NCBI GenBank assembly: GCA_000955875.1
Contig: JYOE01000021.1
Location: 1 to 64,000, forward strand
DNA: 64,000 nucleotides
DNA from: Terrabacter sp. 28
Lineage (GTDB): Bacteria; Actinomycetota; Actinomycetes; Actinomycetales; Dermatophilaceae
Direction of reading: 5' to 3'
The translations under genes were made by a program, and so were the position numbers. Position 1 is the first letter of the stretch. The number at the start of each line of letters is the position of its first letter. Shown here piece after piece: positions 1-8,688 of this stretch. The notes beneath the pieces were generated by a model. It saw only the letters and a list, made by a program, of their open reading frames with translations. It was not told the DNA's origin and made no database searches.

Positions 1-45
1 CACGACGAAGGGGCCCGACCACAGTGGTCGGGCCCCTTCGTCGTG
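1..45. terminator. Bidirectional hairpin terminator
   Basis: Two perfect 22-base complementary arms (1-22 and 24-45) fold around a tiny loop. The hairpin lies 38 bases beyond the stop codon of the minus-strand MiaE-like gene. No strong U-run follows, which is usual for GC-rich actinobacteria. Confidence 0.8.
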
Positions 46-82
46 CACCGGCACCCGGAGGTGACCGGGACGGCATACGCCC

Positions 83-775
83 TCAGGCCGACAGGCCCAG
101 GCGCTCCATGCGCCGCGAGTGCTCGTCGGTGAGTCGGGCGAACATGCGCCCCAGCTCGGCGAGGTCGGCCCCGGCGCGACCGGGTGCCCCGACGAGGATG
201 CTCGCCAGCGCGTCGCGCTCGACGCCGACCCGCTGGGCCTGGGTGAGCGCCTCGCCGACGAGCCGACGCCCCCAGAGCGCGAGCCTCCCGGCGAGCCTGG
301 GGTCGGCCGTGATCGCCTCGCGGACCACCTTCACCGCGAACTCAGCCTGCCCGGTGTCCTCGAGGACGCTGACGACCAGCGATCGGGTGTCCTCGTCGAC
401 GTAGCGCGAGATCTCGCGGTAGAAGTCCTGGGCGATGCCCTCGCCGACGTACGCCTTGACGAGCCCTTCCAGCCAGTCCGAGGCGCTCGTGCGCTCGTGG
501 AAGGCATCGACCGCCGGCACGAACGGCTCCATCGCCGCCTCCGGCTCGACGCCGAGCGACTGGAGGCGCTCGGTGAGCACGGAGTAGTTCTTCAGCTCGT
601 GGGCGGCCAGGGTGGCGACCGCCGACTTGTGGCGCAGCGTGGGCGCGAGCTCGGCATCCTTGGCCAGCTGGCTGAAGGCCCGCAGCTCGCCGTAGGCCAG
701 CGCCCCCAGGAGGTCGGTGACCGCGGCGAGGTAGCCGGGCTCGTCCGTGCTTTCGGGCGTCGCGTCGTCGCTCAT
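83..775 (-). CDS. MiaE-like ferritin-fold protein
   Basis: A 230-residue helical protein of the actinobacterial MiaE-like family. True MiaE is a diiron enzyme that hydroxylates a modified tRNA base; whether this branch does so is not established. Residues around 40-70 and 110-140 carry the helices expected to supply iron ligands (for example Glu and His in AAHELKNY, and Glu in YVGEGIAQDFYRE). It ends before a strong terminator at 1-45 and is divergent from the helicase gene. Family assignment is good; substrate is open. Confidence 0.75.
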   Translation of the reverse strand: MSDDATPESTDEPGYLAAVTDLLGALAYGELRAFSQLAKDAELAPTLRHKSAVATLAAHELKNYSVLTERLQSLGVEPEAAMEPFVPAVDAFHERTSASDWLEGLVKAYVGEGIAQDFYREISRYVDEDTRSLVVSVLEDTGQAEFAVKVVREAITADPRLAGRLALWGRRLVGEALTQAQRVGVERDALASILVGAPGRAGADLAELGRMFARLTDEHSRRMERLGLSA

Positions 776-821
776 GGGCCCAATCTAGTGATTGGTTTCC
801 GGCCTTTTGCCCGGGTGCCGG

Positions 822-827
822 TAGAGT
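822..827 (+). promoter_or_regulatory. Possible -10 box for the helicase, long leader
   Basis: TAGAGT fits the actinobacterial TANNNT -10 pattern. If used, it leaves an untranslated leader of about 175 bases (830-1009) in front of the helicase. Long leaders are common upstream of RNA helicases that regulate their own mRNA. I see no convincing -35 box. The region 776-1009 holds nothing else I recognise. Confidence 0.3.
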
Positions 828-1009
828 GAGCGGGACAACTCGGTGCCCGGTCGGCCCGATGGTTTGCCCAGATGGTGCTCGCGGACTCCCCGCGCACCGG
901 TGGAGCCCGCCCAGCTGCGAGAGCCACCCACCGTCCCTGACAGTCTCCGATCGGCCCGTCACGCGCCACTGAGCTCCCGCATCGGCGGGGTGCTCGTGCC
1001 GATCGAGAG

Positions 1010-2827
1010 ATGCCCATGACCCAGCCCCACGAGACCGCCGCCGACGCGGAGGTCACCACGGACGCGCCCGAGACGCTCGCGGACGCCTCCCCCGAGACCG
1101 CGGCCGAGGTGCTCGCCGAGGCACCGGCCGAGCCGGCCGCGCCCGCCCCGTCCTTCGCCGACTTCGACGTCCACCCCGACATCGTGTCCGCCCTCGCCGA
1201 GGCCGGCATCACGACCCCGTTCCCCATCCAGGCGATGACCCTGCCCGTGGCCCTCTCCGGCCACGACATCATCGGCCAGGCCAAGACCGGCACGGGCAAG
1301 ACCCTCGGCTTCGGCGTGCCGATCCTGAACCGCGTCGTCGCCCCCGGCGACGAGGGCTTCGAGTCCCTCACGCGCCCCGGCAAGCCCCAGGCCCTCGCCG
1401 TCGCGCCGACCCGCGAGCTGGCCGTGCAGGTGGCCGGTGACCTCGAGCGCGCCGGCCGCAAGCGCGGCATCCGCGTGCTCACCGTCTACGGCGGCCGCGC
1501 GTACGAGCCGCAGATCGAGGCGCTCAGGGCGGGGGTCGAGGTCGTCGTCGGCACGCCCGGACGCCTGATCGACCTGTCCAAGCAGGGCCACCTCGACCTG
1601 TCGCAGGCCCGCACCGTCGTGCTCGACGAGGCCGACGAGATGCTCGACCTCGGCTTCCTGCCCGACGTCGAGACCCTCATGTCGCTGACGCCCGCGACGC
1701 GCCAGACCATGCTCTTCTCGGCCACGATGCCGGGCGCCATCGTCGCGCTGGCCCGTCGCTACATGTCGCAGCCGACGCACATCCGCGCGATGGGCGACGA
1801 GAACGAGAACGCCCACACCGTCAAGGCGGTCGAGCAGTTCGTCTACCGCGCGCACGCCATGGACAAGGTGGAGATGCTCTCGCGCATGCTCCAGGCGAAG
1901 GACCGTGGCCTCACCATCATCTTCAGCCGCACCAAGCGGACGGCCGCCAAGGTGTCCGACGAGCTCGTCGAGCGCGGCTTCGCGGCCGCCGCGATCCACG
2001 GCGACCTCGGCCAGGGCGCCCGCGAGCAGGCGCTGCGCGCGTTCCGCAACGGCAAGGTCGACATCCTCGTCGCCACCGACGTCGCGGCCCGCGGCATCGA
2101 CGTCGAGAACGTCACGCACGTCATCAACTACCAGTGCCCCGAGGACGAGAAGACCTACCTGCACCGCATCGGCCGCACGGCCCGCGCCGGCAACACCGGC
2201 GTCGCGGTGACCTTCGTCGACTGGGACGACCTGCACCGCTGGGCGCTCATCAACAAGACGCTCGACCTCGGCATCCCCGAGCCGCAGGAGACGTACTCGA
2301 GCTCCGACCACCTCTACTCCGACCTCGACATCCCGACCGACGCCAAGGGCTACCTGCGCCGGTCCGAGCAGAAGCTCGCCGGCCTCGAGGCCGAGGAGAT
2401 CGAGGATCTCGGCGAGACCGGCAAGCGCCACGGCCGCGGTGGCGGTCGTTCCGGCGAGCGCGGCGACCGGGGCGACCGGGGCGACCGAGGTGGTGACCGT
2501 GGTGGGCGCCGCGGGGAGCGTGACTCCCGCTCCGAGGGCGGCCGCGAGGCCCGTGAGGGCGGCGACGCGGAGAGCGGCGAGAGCCGCCCGCGTCGCAGCC
2601 GCAACCGCCGCCGTACGCGTGGGGCGGGCGCTGCTGCCGCAGGTGCCGCCGGCGCCACCGGAGCGGACGGCAGCGAGGCGCCGGCCTCCTCCGGCGGTCC
2701 GGCCGAGTCTGCGCCCGACGACGGCCAGTCCCGCCCGCCGCGCCGGCGCCGGCGCCGCGGCGGCTCCGGTCGCTCCAGCAGCGGGGAGGCAGCCGCGGCA
2801 GCCTCCGCCGACTCCGGCACCGACTGA
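1010..2827 (+). CDS. DEAD-box ATP-dependent RNA helicase
   Basis: A 605-residue RNA helicase for ribosome assembly and mRNA remodelling. The N-terminal 45 residues are acidic and alanine-rich. The core shows the Q-motif (TPFPIQ), Walker A AKTGTGKT near residue 91, PTRELAVQV, DEAD near 205, SAT near 237 and HRIGRTARAG near 385. From about residue 480 the tail is Arg/Gly/Asp-rich, with GDR tandem units, and very basic, typical of RNA-binding tails of CsdA/DeaD-like actinobacterial enzymes. The start at 1010 follows GAGAG; an in-frame ATG two codons later is an alternative. A perfect hairpin terminator follows. It is probably monocistronic. Confidence 0.93.
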   Translation: MPMTQPHETAADAEVTTDAPETLADASPETAAEVLAEAPAEPAAPAPSFADFDVHPDIVSALAEAGITTPFPIQAMTLPVALSGHDIIGQAKTGTGKTLGFGVPILNRVVAPGDEGFESLTRPGKPQALAVAPTRELAVQVAGDLERAGRKRGIRVLTVYGGRAYEPQIEALRAGVEVVVGTPGRLIDLSKQGHLDLSQARTVVLDEADEMLDLGFLPDVETLMSLTPATRQTMLFSATMPGAIVALARRYMSQPTHIRAMGDENENAHTVKAVEQFVYRAHAMDKVEMLSRMLQAKDRGLTIIFSRTKRTAAKVSDELVERGFAAAAIHGDLGQGAREQALRAFRNGKVDILVATDVAARGIDVENVTHVINYQCPEDEKTYLHRIGRTARAGNTGVAVTFVDWDDLHRWALINKTLDLGIPEPQETYSSSDHLYSDLDIPTDAKGYLRRSEQKLAGLEAEEIEDLGETGKRHGRGGGRSGERGDRGDRGDRGGDRGGRRGERDSRSEGGREAREGGDAESGESRPRRSRNRRRTRGAGAAAAGAAGATGADGSEAPASSGGPAESAPDDGQSRPPRRRRRRGGSGRSSSGEAAAAASADSGTD

Positions 2828-2851
2828 CCGGGGCTCGACCCCCACTCCTGA

Positions 2852-2891
2852 CGAAGGGCTGCGCCCACCACCCGGTGGGCGCAGCCCTTCG
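2852..2891 (+). terminator. Hairpin terminator after the helicase
   Basis: Perfect 18-base arms at 2852-2869 and 2874-2891 enclose a 4-base loop, 25 bases beyond the helicase stop. Confidence 0.85.
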
Positions 2892-2941
2892 CGTTGCCCT
2901 CCCCTGCTGGCCGGGACGAGTCCCCGCACGTCGGAAAGTGT

Positions 2942-2973
2942 GCACTCGACGCATGCTGAGACCAGTCGAGTGC
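2942..2973. repeat. Inverted repeat, possible operator
   Basis: GCACTCGAC (2942-2950) and its complement GTCGAGTGC (2965-2973) are separated by 14 bases, about 90 bases before the small gene at 3065. The 23-base centre-to-centre spacing could suit a dimeric repressor, but no regulator is known for this gene. Nothing else is seen in 2892-3064. Confidence 0.3.
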
Positions 2974-3064
2974 CCAGTTCGCGACGGACGATCCCGGCGA
3001 TCACCGCCTGCTGGAGCCCTCTGCTTGCCCGAATCCGGGCAGATTCTTGGCGTTGGCGTGAGCG

Positions 3065-3343
3065 ATGCCGCATCATCGAGGGGTGCCCGACCCTGAACTC
3101 GTCGCCCGCGTGGCCGGCTCGACCGGCCTGTCGGAGGGCGAGGCGGCCCGTGTCGTCGGCGACGTCCTCGCCCACTACCGCGAGCCCGTCGAGGAGTACG
3201 TCCGGCGACGGCACACCCGGCTGCAGCTGCACGGCGCCCGCAACCCGGAGATCTACCGCACCATCGCGGCGGAGCTCGCCGACCGGGTCGTCGCCGCTCC
3301 CGAGCTGAGCGAGCGGCAGCTGCGTCGCATCATCTACGGCTGA
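3065..3343 (+). CDS. Small protein of unknown function upstream of glmS
   Basis: A 92-residue, Arg/Glu-rich and apparently all-helical soluble protein that I do not recognise. It has no signal peptide or membrane segment and no cysteine. A conserved-looking centre (AHYREPVEEYVRRRH) and a C-terminal RQLRRIIYG end suggest a compact helical bundle. The start is uncertain: ATG at 3065 has a weak ribosome site, and GTG at 3083, in frame, sits directly against GAGGG. It lies 77 bases before glmS on the same strand and may share its transcript. Confidence 0.6.
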   Translation: MPHHRGVPDPELVARVAGSTGLSEGEAARVVGDVLAHYREPVEEYVRRRHTRLQLHGARNPEIYRTIAAELADRVVAAPELSERQLRRIIYG

Positions 3344-3420
3344 CACAGCCTGCTGCCGGCGTGGCCCCGAAGGGCACGGCACGGCATACGCCCCCAGAAC
3401 CGAAGACCAGGAGGTCACCC

Positions 3421-5241
3421 ATGTGCGGCATCGTCGGATACGTCGGGCGCCAGCCGGCCGCCCCGATCCTCATCGAGGGCCTGACCCGGCTCGAGTACCG
3501 GGGCTACGACTCCGCCGGCATCAGCGTGGCCGGGCCGAACGGTCAGACCGTCGTGCGCCGCGTCGGGCGCGTGCGCGAGCTCGAGGCCGCGCTGCCTAAG
3601 CGACTCGTCGGGACCGTCGGCATCGGCCACACGCGCTGGGCCACCCACGGCCCGGCGACCGAGGCCAACGCCCACCCGCACTCCAGCGCCGACGGTCGCG
3701 TGACCGTCGTGCACAACGGGATCATCGACAACGCCGCCGCCCTGCGTGACCGGCTGTCGCGCGAGGGCGTGCCCTTCACCTCTGACACCGACACCGAGGT
3801 GCTCGCGCACCTCGTCGCCCGGTCCTCAGCCGCCGAGCTCGAGGACCGCGTGCTCGAGGCGCTGGAGCAGGTGGTCGGCACGTATGCCGTCGCCGTCCTC
3901 GACTCGGAGGTGCCCGACCGGGTGGTCGTGGCCCGCAACGGCTCGCCCCTCATCCTCGGGGTCGGCGAGCGGGAGATGTTCGTCGCCTCCGACGTCGCCG
4001 CCCTGGTGCGGCACACCTCCTCCGTCGTCCACCTCGACGACGGCGAGCTGGCCGTCGTGACGGCGCGCGGCTACCGCACCTTCACGCGCGAGACGCCCGA
4101 CACCGGGCGCGAGCCGACGACGATCGAGGTCAGCGACGAGGAGGTCGAGCTCGGTGGCCACGGCCACTTCATGTCCAAGGAGATGGCCGAGCAGCCCGAG
4201 ACCGTCGCCCGCATGCTCCGCGGCCGCCTCGACACGCGGTTCGGCACGGCCCGCCTCGACGGCCTCAACCTCTCCCCCCGCGAGCTGCGCGCTTTCCGGC
4301 GCGTCAAGATCCTCGGCTGCGGCTCGGCCTACTACGTCGGCGAGCTCGGCGCCCTGATGATCGAGGAGCTGGCCCGCATCCCGGCGCACGCCGAGGCGGC
4401 GAGCGAGTTCCGCTACCGCAACCCGATCATCGAGCCCGACACCCTCTACGTGGCCGTCAGCCAGTCCGGTGAGACGGCCGACACCGCGTTCGCGGTGCGC
4501 GAGGTCAAGCGCAAGGGCGGCCAGGTCGTCGGGCTCGTCAACGTCGTCGGCTCGACGATCGCCCGCGAGTGCGACGGGGGCATCTACCTGCACGCCGGCC
4601 CCGAGATCTCGGTCGCCTCGACCAAGGCGCTCACGCACATGGGTGTCGGGTTCGCCCTGCTGGCCCTGCTGCTCGGCCGCGTTCGGGACCTGTCCGTGGC
4701 CGACGGTCAGCGCATCATCGCCGGCCTCGAGAGGCTGCCGGCCGACATCGCCCAGGTGCTCGACCACGGCGAGGCCATCGCCGAGGTCGCGCGCGAGCTC
4801 TCGGGCGCCGAGAGCCTCTTCTTCATCGGCCGGGTGCGTGGGTTCCCCGTGGCGCGCGAGGGCGCGCAGAAGTTCAAGGAGATCTCCTACCGGCACGCCG
4901 AGGCCTACCAGACGAGCGAGCTGAAGCACGGCCCCCTGGCCCTCATCGAGCCGTCCCGGCCGACCGTCGCGGTCATCCCGTCTGACGAGCTGACGTCACG
5001 CAACCTCGCCGCGGCCGAGCAGGTCATGGCCCGCGGTGGCCGCGTCGTCGCGGTGACGCACCCCGACGTCGACCTCGGCGTGGTGGGCGCGCGCCGCATC
5101 GACGTGCCGCGCAACGAGCCGGAGCTCGACCCGATCCTGCTCATGATCCCCATGCAGCTGCTGGCGTACCACGCTGCGGTCGCCCTCGGGCTCGACATCG
5201 ACAAGCCTCGTAACCTTGCGAAGTCGGTCACCGTCGAGTGA
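3421..5241 (+). CDS. glmS: Glutamine-fructose-6-phosphate aminotransferase
   Basis: This 606-residue enzyme makes glucosamine-6-phosphate from fructose-6-phosphate and glutamine, the entry step to cell-wall amino sugars. The start at 3421 is fixed by the AGGAGG site and by Cys2 (MCGIVGYVG), which becomes the N-terminal nucleophile. The N-terminal glutamine amidotransferase domain covers about 1-220 (RWATHG, HNGIIDN). Two SIS sugar isomerase domains follow (GCGSAYYVG, SQSGETADT). The end KSVTVE is the canonical GlmS C-terminus. No glmS ribozyme is evident in the 77-base leader. A copy of the CGGCATAC motif lies in the leader (3382) and another in the gene. Confidence 0.97.
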   Translation: MCGIVGYVGRQPAAPILIEGLTRLEYRGYDSAGISVAGPNGQTVVRRVGRVRELEAALPKRLVGTVGIGHTRWATHGPATEANAHPHSSADGRVTVVHNGIIDNAAALRDRLSREGVPFTSDTDTEVLAHLVARSSAAELEDRVLEALEQVVGTYAVAVLDSEVPDRVVVARNGSPLILGVGEREMFVASDVAALVRHTSSVVHLDDGELAVVTARGYRTFTRETPDTGREPTTIEVSDEEVELGGHGHFMSKEMAEQPETVARMLRGRLDTRFGTARLDGLNLSPRELRAFRRVKILGCGSAYYVGELGALMIEELARIPAHAEAASEFRYRNPIIEPDTLYVAVSQSGETADTAFAVREVKRKGGQVVGLVNVVGSTIARECDGGIYLHAGPEISVASTKALTHMGVGFALLALLLGRVRDLSVADGQRIIAGLERLPADIAQVLDHGEAIAEVARELSGAESLFFIGRVRGFPVAREGAQKFKEISYRHAEAYQTSELKHGPLALIEPSRPTVAVIPSDELTSRNLAAAEQVMARGGRVVAVTHPDVDLGVVGARRIDVPRNEPELDPILLMIPMQLLAYHAAVALGLDIDKPRNLAKSVTVE

Positions 5242-5265
5242 CGGCCCGAGGGTGAGGAGCCTGCG

Positions 5266-5814
5266 ATGAAGCTGCACGAGCACATCGACGGTCGGCTGCG
5301 CGCGTTCATCGAGGCGCAGCACGTGTTCTTCGTGGCGACGGCCCCGCTCGCCGCGGACGGGCACGTCAACGTCTCGCCGAAAGGCATGGGCGACACGTTC
5401 GCGGTGCTCGACGAGCACACCGTCGCCTACCTCGACCTCACCGGCAGCGGCGCCGAGACGATCGCCCACCTGCGTGAGAACGGGCGCATCACCCTGATGT
5501 TCTGCGCCTTCGAGGGGCCACCCAACATCGTCAGGCTCCACGGCCGCGGGCGTCACGTCGGGTTGGCCGATCCCGAGTTCGCCTCGTACCGAGGGCTTTT
5601 CGGGGACCACTCGGGCACACGTGGCGTCGTGGTCGTGGACGTCGAACGGGTCTCGGACTCGTGCGGGTATGCGGTCCCGCTCATGAGCCACGACGGCGAT
5701 CGCGACCTGCTCACGCGGTGGGCCGACAACCGCGGTGAGGACGGGCTGACGGCCTACCGGGAGGCGAAGAACGCCGTCTCGATCGACGGCCTCCCCGCGC
5801 TCGACCCGCCCTGA
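5266..5814 (+). CDS. Pyridoxamine 5'-phosphate oxidase-family protein
   Basis: A 182-residue protein with an FMN-binding split-barrel fold. Its N-terminal half (FFVATAPLAADGHVNVSPKG) is the usual first strand pair and flavin-phosphate region of this family, which includes oxidases, F420-dependent reductases and heme-binding proteins. The substrate cannot be read from the sequence. It begins 24 bases after glmS with GAGG as ribosome site and is likely cotranscribed. Confidence 0.8.
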   Translation: MKLHEHIDGRLRAFIEAQHVFFVATAPLAADGHVNVSPKGMGDTFAVLDEHTVAYLDLTGSGAETIAHLRENGRITLMFCAFEGPPNIVRLHGRGRHVGLADPEFASYRGLFGDHSGTRGVVVVDVERVSDSCGYAVPLMSHDGDRDLLTRWADNRGEDGLTAYREAKNAVSIDGLPALDPP

Positions 5815-5833
5815 CCCCGCCACACCCACCCTG

Positions 5834-5903
5834 CAACACACCCGGTAGCGGTCAACCGCGCAGGGCTGCAACCACCGCGGCCTGACCGTTGTCGGGTGTG
5901 TTG
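5834..5903. repeat. 70-bp hairpin repeat element, copy 1
   Basis: Arms of 21 bases (5834-5854, beginning CAACACACCCGG; 5883-5903, ending CGGGTGTGTTG) pair with three G-U-compatible mismatches around a 28-base centre holding TGCAACC. It lies between convergent genes. Two more copies of exactly the same length are at 11193 and 12363. Confidence 0.85.
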
Positions 5904-5978
5904 CCGGGGGGACGACGACGGCCGGGCCCCCGCGGGACCCGGCCGAACGCATACGCCCTCGGTGGGGCGAATCAGAGA

Positions 5979-7025
5979 TCAGGCGTTGATCGTCGAGGTG
6001 TCGATGACGAAGCGGTAGCGCACGTCGCCGGCCACCACGCGCTCGTAGGCCTCGTCGACCTGGTCGGCCGAGATGGTCTCGATCGTCGCCCCGATGCCGT
6101 GCTCGGCGCAGAAGGCGAGCATCTCGGCGGTGGCAGGGATGCCACCGATGTTGGAGCCGGCCACGACACGGCTGCCGCCGACGACGGCGCCGGGCGCGAA
6201 GTCGTAGTTGCCCGTGGGCAGCCCGACGTTGGCGATGACACCAAGGGGACGCAGCAGACCGATGTAGGTCTGCATCGGCAGGTCGGCGCTGACCGTGTTG
6301 ATGATGAGGTCGAAGGTGCCCTTGAGCCCCTTCAGCACACCCTCGTCGCCCGTGGCGTGGTAGCTCGTCGCGCCGAGCGCGAGACCGTCGTCCTTCTTGG
6401 CGTCGCTACGGCTCAGCACGCTGACCTCGGCGCCCATGGCGGCGGCGAGCTTCACGGCCATGTGGCCAAGGCCACCGAGACCGATGACGGCGACCTTCTT
6501 GCCCGGGCCGGCGCCCCAGCGCTTGAGCGGCGACCAGACGGTGATGCCGGCGCACAGCAGGGGCGCTGCGACGTCGAGCTCGATGCCGTCGGGGATCTTG
6601 ACGGCGAAGCGCTCCGAGACGACGACCTGCTGGGCGTAGCCGCCCTTGGTCTCCTCGCCGTCGTAGCCGCGGCCGTTGTAGGTCATGACGGCGCCCTTGG
6701 TGCAGAACTGCTCCTCGCCGTTCTTGCAGTACTCGCACTCGCCGCACGAGTCGACCATGCAGCCGACGCCGACGCGGTCGCCGACCTTGTGACGGGTCAC
6801 CCCGTCACCGACGGCGGAGACCACCCCGGCGATCTCGTGGCCAGGGACCATGGGGAAGATCGCGCTCCCCCACTCCTCACGGACCTGGTGGATGTCGCTG
6901 TGGCAGATGCCGGCGAACTTGATGTCGATGAGCACGTCGTCGTCACGCAGGTCGCGGTGCTCGACGGTGCGCGCCTCGAAGGCGGCTCCGGCGCTCGGGG
7001 CGACCAGTGCAGGCGTGGAAGTCAA
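5979..7025 (-). CDS. Zinc-dependent NAD(P) alcohol dehydrogenase
   Basis: A 348-residue medium-chain dehydrogenase/reductase of the cinnamyl-alcohol-dehydrogenase/YahK type, interconverting alcohols and aldehydes. Catalytic zinc ligands appear in GICHSDIH and GHE. The structural-zinc cysteines are in CGECEYC plus the next Cys. The Rossmann motif GLGGLGHMAVK is near residue 165. ATG 7025 is followed immediately by the conserved N-terminus. It is a single gene, convergent with the upstream split-barrel gene. Substrate range is unknown; the family is usually broad on aldehydes. Confidence 0.9.
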   Translation of the reverse strand: MTSTPALVAPSAGAAFEARTVEHRDLRDDDVLIDIKFAGICHSDIHQVREEWGSAIFPMVPGHEIAGVVSAVGDGVTRHKVGDRVGVGCMVDSCGECEYCKNGEEQFCTKGAVMTYNGRGYDGEETKGGYAQQVVVSERFAVKIPDGIELDVAAPLLCAGITVWSPLKRWGAGPGKKVAVIGLGGLGHMAVKLAAAMGAEVSVLSRSDAKKDDGLALGATSYHATGDEGVLKGLKGTFDLIINTVSADLPMQTYIGLLRPLGVIANVGLPTGNYDFAPGAVVGGSRVVAGSNIGGIPATAEMLAFCAEHGIGATIETISADQVDEAYERVVAGDVRYRFVIDTSTINA

Positions 7026-7108
7026 GAGGGTCTCCTTCGTGGTGGGTTGGCGACACTCCTAGGTGCAGCACCTCCACGCGGCGGTTCATTCCCGCCGGGA
7101 CCCGCGTG

Positions 7109-7981
7109 TCAGAGCCGGGCGAGCAGCGACGCGGCGACGTCGCGGTAGGCCTGGGCGCCCCTGGACGAGCGGGCCGTGCTGAGGATCGAGCGGCCCACTG
7201 CCGGGGCCTCGGCGAAGCGCACGGCCTTCGGGATGGGCGGGTCGAGCACCGGAAGGTCGTAGCGCTCCCCCACGTCGGCGAGCACCTCACGGGCGTGGTT
7301 GCTGCGGCCGTCGAAGAGCGTCGGCAGGATGCCCCACACCTCGAGGTCGCGGTTGAGGATCTTCTGCACGTCGGCGACGGTGTCGAGCAGCTGCCCGACA
7401 CCGCGGTGGCTGAGCATCTCGCAGGGCATCGGGATGATGAGGGCGTCCGCGGCGGTGAGCGCGTTGAGGGTGAGCACGCCGAGGCTGGGCGAGCAGTCGA
7501 GCAGGACGACGTCGTATGCCGCCTTGGCGTCCTCGAGGGCCGTGCGCAGCACGTACTCGCGTCCCGGGCGCGGCAGCAGCATGGCCTCGGCGCCGGCGAG
7601 GTCGATGGCGGACGGCACGAGGTCGACACCCTCGTCGCAGGTGACGACGACGTCACCGAGCTCGGCCGCGCCCGTCAGCACGTCGTGCACGGAGCGCTCG
7701 ACCGTGTCGGGGTCGACGCCGAGCGAGAACGTCAGGCACGCCTGCGGGTCGAGGTCGACGAGCAGCACGCGCCGTCCCTGCTCGGCGAGAGCGGCGCCGA
7801 TGCTGGCGACCGACGTGGTCTTGGCGACGCCGCCCTTCTGGTTGGCGAGCGCGATCGTCGTCGCACGGTCCGCGGGCGCCGGGTGCGACCCACGTCGTGA
7901 GGTGTCGGCGCTCCTCGAGCCACCGCGGGCAGCTCGGGGCAGGGCTGTGGTCGCGTCGCTCTTGCCGGTCCGGGGCGCCAT
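7109..7981 (-). CDS. ParA/Soj-family ATPase without a ParB partner
   Basis: A 290-residue P-loop ATPase with the deviant Walker A motif KGGVAKTT, LLVDLDPQA (A') and VLLDCSPS (B), as in ParA/Soj. The first 40 residues are a basic low-complexity extension (RGGSRSADTSRRGS) that could bind DNA nonspecifically. The start at 7981 begins MAPRTGKS; longer upstream frames are not supported. No parB or parS site lies nearby, so it is probably an orphan positioning ATPase and not the chromosomal ParA. Confidence 0.85.
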   Translation of the reverse strand: MAPRTGKSDATTALPRAARGGSRSADTSRRGSHPAPADRATTIALANQKGGVAKTTSVASIGAALAEQGRRVLLVDLDPQACLTFSLGVDPDTVERSVHDVLTGAAELGDVVVTCDEGVDLVPSAIDLAGAEAMLLPRPGREYVLRTALEDAKAAYDVVLLDCSPSLGVLTLNALTAADALIIPMPCEMLSHRGVGQLLDTVADVQKILNRDLEVWGILPTLFDGRSNHAREVLADVGERYDLPVLDPPIPKAVRFAEAPAVGRSILSTARSSRGAQAYRDVAASLLARL

Positions 7982-8007
7982 GCGGCCCAGTGTGTCAGGC
8001 CGCCGGG

Positions 8008-8688
8008 TCAGAACGCCGAGATCGTCCGCGGGGCGCGCTCGGCACGTGACAGAGCCGACACCACGGCGCCCTGGCCGTGCCTGCGGACGGAGATCCGGGT
8101 GAGCAGTGCGAGCACCGGGGCGAACACCTCGTCGGGCAGCCTGGGCGCGTCGAAGCCGAGGCTGGCGGCGACGTCCTCGCCGTGCACGACGACCTCCATC
8201 ATGCGGCCGGTGAGGAAGTCGTCGCGCCGGAGCGCCCAGCCGGCCCACGGGATGAGGACGGCACGCTCCGCAGGCTGGGCGGCGAGCAGGTCGGGGAGGT
8301 CCGCCCGGGCGTCGGTCACCCTGGCCAGCACGGAGTCTCGGCCGGCCGCGGCCTGTGCGTCGCCCCCGGCCCGGATGGACACGTTCACGTCGTCGTCGAG
8401 ACCGCCCTTGACCCACGCCGACCGGGCGTAGTGCTCGTCGAGGCTGATCGCATCGGACCACGGCTCGGCCCTGAGCAGGTCGACGGCGATCACCGGCTGG
8501 CTGGCGAGGTGCGCGACGAGACCACCGACGCTCCACTGCGGCAGCGCGCTGGGGGTGTCCCAGGCGGCGGCGACGTCGTCGCGCGCCACGATGGCGGCGA
8601 CGTGGTCGACGGCGGCCAGGAAGGCCCACCGCAGGTCTCGGTGGACCGACCCCTCGGGGTGGGTCTCGGAGGGCGCGGGCTCAGGCAT
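8008..8688 (-). CDS. Maleylpyruvate isomerase N-domain (DinB-fold) protein
   Basis: A 226-residue protein of the TIGR03083 type, with the DinB/mycothiol-dependent isomerase four-helix fold. Recognisable parts are WSVGGLVAHLASQP, where the family's first metal-binding His lies, and MMEVVVHGEDVAASLG, with the second His. Some relatives are mycothiol S-transferases or isomerases; most have no known substrate. Its start overlaps the end of the upstream nuclease gene by 8 bases, so translation is probably coupled. Confidence 0.8.
   Translation of the reverse strand: MPEPAPSETHPEGSVHRDLRWAFLAAVDHVAAIVARDDVAAAWDTPSALPQWSVGGLVAHLASQPVIAVDLLRAEPWSDAISLDEHYARSAWVKGGLDDDVNVSIRAGGDAQAAAGRDSVLARVTDARADLPDLLAAQPAERAVLIPWAGWALRRDDFLTGRMMEVVVHGEDVAASLGFDAPRLPDEVFAPVLALLTRISVRRHGQGAVVSALSRAERAPRTISAF

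Noticed and set aside
2456..2500. GC-rich tandem repeat in the helicase tail as a mobile or regulatory repeat
   Set aside because: It encodes GDR units of an RNA-binding tail and is normal for this protein family.
959..3418. Very long open frames opposite or beside real genes, such as 959-3418 and 13101-16583 upstream part on the minus strand
   Set aside because: Their translations are low-complexity Arg/Ala/Gly/Val-rich, lack domains and are explained by the high GC content and few stop codons opposite genuine genes.
3344..3420. glmS ribozyme/riboswitch in the glmS leader
   Set aside because: The 77-base leader is too short and lacks any recognisable ribozyme core; the ribozyme is a Firmicutes feature.
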